Source: JBEIFW01 sp040382215 (GTDB lineage: Bacteria > Actinomycetota > Acidimicrobiia > Acidimicrobiales > Ilumatobacteraceae). From it: a stretch of DNA of 15,634 nt. The first letter of the stretch is position 1. Each line of letters begins with the position of its first letter. Positions 14,032 to 15,634 of the stretch are shown piece after piece. A program made the translations under genes and the position numbers. The notes beneath the pieces are model-generated. The model was not told the DNA's origin, made no database searches, and was given only the letters and a program-made list of their open reading frames with translations. The stretch lies in NCBI GenBank assembly GCA_040382215.1, contig JBEIFW010000075.1, positions 1-15,634 on the forward strand, read 5' to 3'.

Positions 14032-14040
14032 ACCCTGAGG

Positions 14041-15000
14041 CTAGTAGCCGGGGGAGGACGTTTTCGCCTCGTTGTACATGAACGAGTTCGGGCCCAGGGG
14101 ATCGAGCGACAGCTTGCGCTGCCCGATGATGATCTCCGTGGGTGACAGCAGCGAGAAGGCCCCGGGGATCTGCGACAGCGGGGGCGGCTCCACTGCGGGC
14201 GCTGCGGTCGTCGTCGTACCGGCTGCCGAGGTGGCGGCCGCCGCAACGATCTTCGGGCTGATCGGCGCCTTCAGCGCTGCGGCCAGCACGAGCGCGTGGC
14301 GTGACTCGACCTGTGCGATGCGGGCCGCCGCAAGGCGGATCGCCTGGGTGCCGAGCACCGGGGCGAGCGTCTGGTACGTCGAGGCAGCGACGCTCTCGAG
14401 CCCGTAGGCGAACCACAGCACGTCCTCGGCCTTGTTGCCGCCCTCGGCGATCAGCTTGAGCGCCGGCGCAACGATGTTCGCCATCACGATCGGGTTCGCC
14501 GTCGTGTACGGGGTGCCGCCCACGCCTCGGGTGGCGGTCTCGACGGCGATCGCATGCTCGCGGTGCTGCTGCTGGAACAGTTTCGCGGCGTCGGCGGCGG
14601 CGCCCGTGAGCACGCCGAGTTTGATCGCGGCCTCGTAGGCCTCGACCGCCACGTATTCGAGCGACGACGCCGTGCGGAGCAGAACGGCGTCGTCCACCTT
14701 CCGCTCGGGGAGACCGGTCGTGGAGGGTGCCTCGCCGGCGACGGGTACACCCGGTGCTGGCTTCGCCGATTCGCCGCAGGCGGCCAGTACGGCAGCGGCC
14801 GCGACACCGAAGCCGCCGATGCGCAACATCCCTCGGCGAGACAGCCCGCCGATCATCGCCTCGGCCCGGGTGCGACCGTCGACCCGGCTCGCGGCGTCGA
14901 ACGCTGCCTCGAGCACCCGGGTCGCGTCGCCGACGGTGGCGTCGTGCTCGGTGCGCACGGCGCGCAGCTCGCGCCGGAGTTCGTCGTTGGGGAGATCCAT
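14041..15000 (-). CDS. Tat-exported ferritin-like lipoprotein
   Basis: This is a 319-residue protein. A twin-arginine motif (SRRGMLRIGG, Arg55-Arg56) is followed by a hydrophobic stretch ending in a lipobox LAAC with Cys75, so it is probably exported folded and lipid-anchored. The mature part is a four-helix ferritin-like domain. The candidate metal residues are in SLEYVAVEAY, HREHAIAVE, YGLESVAASTY and AQVESRHALV, giving Glu and ExxH positions, although helix 2 carries HREH rather than a clean ExxH. A Thr/Ala/Pro-rich linker precedes a short C-terminal tail. ATG 15000 is chosen because GGAGGG lies eight bases upstream. GTG 15009 overlaps the previous stop as GTGA and lacks spacing for a ribosome site. 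The region before the twin arginines is unusually long (about 54 residues). It is a paralogue of the gene upstream. The function, perhaps iron or redox handling at the cell surface, is unknown. Confidence 0.85.
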   Translation of the reverse strand: MDLPNDELRRELRAVRTEHDATVGDATRVLEAAFDAASRVDGRTRAEAMIGGLSRRGMLRIGGFGVAAAAVLAACGESAKPAPGVPVAGEAPSTTGLPERKVDDAVLLRTASSLEYVAVEAYEAAIKLGVLTGAAADAAKLFQQQHREHAIAVETATRGVGGTPYTTANPIVMANIVAPALKLIAEGGNKAEDVLWFAYGLESVAASTYQTLAPVLGTQAIRLAAARIAQVESRHALVLAAALKAPISPKIVAAAATSAAGTTTTAAPAVEPPPLSQIPGAFSLLSPTEIIIGQRKLSLDPLGPNSFMYNEAKTSSPGY

Positions 15001-15005
15001 CGTGG

Positions 15006-15634
15006 TCACCCTCCGATCGGGTAGGCGGTGGGGAGCAGCGCGCCCGAGGTGGGTTCGAGCGACGGGATCATCTCGGCGAGGCTTTTGCCGAGCACGGTGC
15101 CGAGGACGACCGCGTGACGGGCCTCGATGGGCCCGATGGCGACGACCTTGTGGACGGCGTCAGCGCTCTTGAACAGCTCGACGACTTTGGCGTAGGTCGC
15201 CGCGGCGGCCATCTCGAGCGTGTACGCGATCTCGAGCAGTGCTTTTTCGGTGCCGGCCGCGCTTATCTTGGGGCCGAATTCGGCGAGCAGCCTCTGGTTG
15301 GGCTTGCCCGGTGCCGCCGATCCGGCGAGCCCGCCGAGCGCCTCGGCGTGCTCCCGGTGGTGACCCTGGAAGGTGACGGCGACGGCCAGCACGTCGCTCG
15401 AGATCTTCCCGGTGGCCGCCGCAGCACCGTAGGCAGCGACTGCCGCAAGCTCGACGGACTGGGCGAAGCCCAGGATGGTGAGGTCGTCGGCAGTGGGGCG
15501 AGCGGGCAACGAGCTCGTCGTAGACGACGCCGTCTGCGCAGCCGCAGGTCGTGCCAGTGCGACCGCCCCGGCGCCGGCGACGAGGCCGCTGACGCCGACA
15601 CGCCGAAGGAACGAGCGCCGGTCCGATGCGGTCG
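15006..15634 (-). CDS. Tat-exported ferritin-like protein, 5' end outside window
   Basis: The frame is open from the right edge to TGA 15008-15006, giving 209 visible codons; the start codon is beyond the window. The edge encodes a twin-arginine signal (SDRRSFLRRVGVSGLVAGAG) ending near ARPAAAQ, with no lipobox, so the mature protein is probably released rather than lipid-anchored. The mature part is a ferritin-like four-helix domain with the same order of blocks as its neighbour: SVELAAVAAY, HHREHAEAL, TLEMAAAATY and PIEARHAVVLG. The two are clear tandem paralogues, and the stop of this gene lies within the Shine-Dalgarno/start region of the next, so they form an operon. A TTG at 15509 would give a signal-less version; the intact Tat signal upstream makes that unlikely. 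Confidence 0.85.
   Translation of the reverse strand, partial: TASDRRSFLRRVGVSGLVAGAGAVALARPAAAQTASSTTSSLPARPTADDLTILGFAQSVELAAVAAYGAAAATGKISSDVLAVAVTFQGHHREHAEALGGLAGSAAPGKPNQRLLAEFGPKISAAGTEKALLEIAYTLEMAAAATYAKVVELFKSADAVHKVVAIGPIEARHAVVLGTVLGKSLAEMIPSLEPTSGALLPTAYPIGG

Noticed and set aside
13672..14038. Open frames of 108-227 residues across 13.66-14.42 kb
   Set aside because: The region is RNase P RNA, shown by the conserved blocks and P1 pairing, so the frames are fortuitous.

Overview
The window is about 15.6 kb of very GC-rich DNA. Codon use is strongly G/C-ending, GTG starts are common, and the genes include a 3Fe-4S ferredoxin paired with a cytochrome P450, a CaiB/BaiF CoA-transferase, Tat-exported ferritin-like proteins and a type A RNase P RNA. 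I infer a high-GC actinobacterium, possibly of the Acidimicrobiia; the taxonomic call is inference. No phage, transposon, CRISPR array or tRNA was recognised.

Layout. (1) 2-895 (+): the C-terminal PEP/pyruvate-binding part of pyruvate, phosphate dikinase, cut by the left edge. (2) 856-2304 (-): an archaeal-type ATPase-2/DUF234-like protein in which the Walker A, Walker B and C-terminal nuclease-like motifs all look degenerate. Its presumed promoter carries a perfect 12-bp inverted repeat. (3) 2420-3894 (-): a P450 followed directly by a 3Fe-4S ferredoxin. (4) 3994-5022 (+): a divergent NADPH-dependent MDR reductase of the CurA/leukotriene-B4-dehydrogenase type. Its -10 element appears to overlap the one for the P450. 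(5) 5069-6251 (-): a cupin plus TSUP/TauE permease pair. (6) 6309-10464 (+): a fused double-domain CoA-transferase, then a D-aminoacylase-like amidohydrolase. (7) 10573-13341 (-): a three-gene operon of an SPFH/YdjI-like protein with a SHOCT tail, a double zinc-ribbon membrane protein and a small membrane protein. It resembles the YdjG/YdjI part of the Bacillus ydjFGHI membrane-stress operon, but no PspA is visible here. (8) 13657-14031 (-): rnpB. (9) 14041-15634 (-): two tandem paralogous Tat-exported ferritin-like proteins, the upstream one cut by the right edge.

How the parts may work together. The P450, ferredoxin, MDR reductase, CoA-transferase and amidohydrolase look like enzymes for oxidising and activating lipophilic or carboxylic substrates; no specific substrate can be read from the sequence. 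The SPFH/zinc-ribbon operon is the best candidate for a little-described system, probably a membrane-associated scaffold. Several promoters share a TA[C/T]GnT -10 box, often so close to the start codon that leaderless transcripts are likely.
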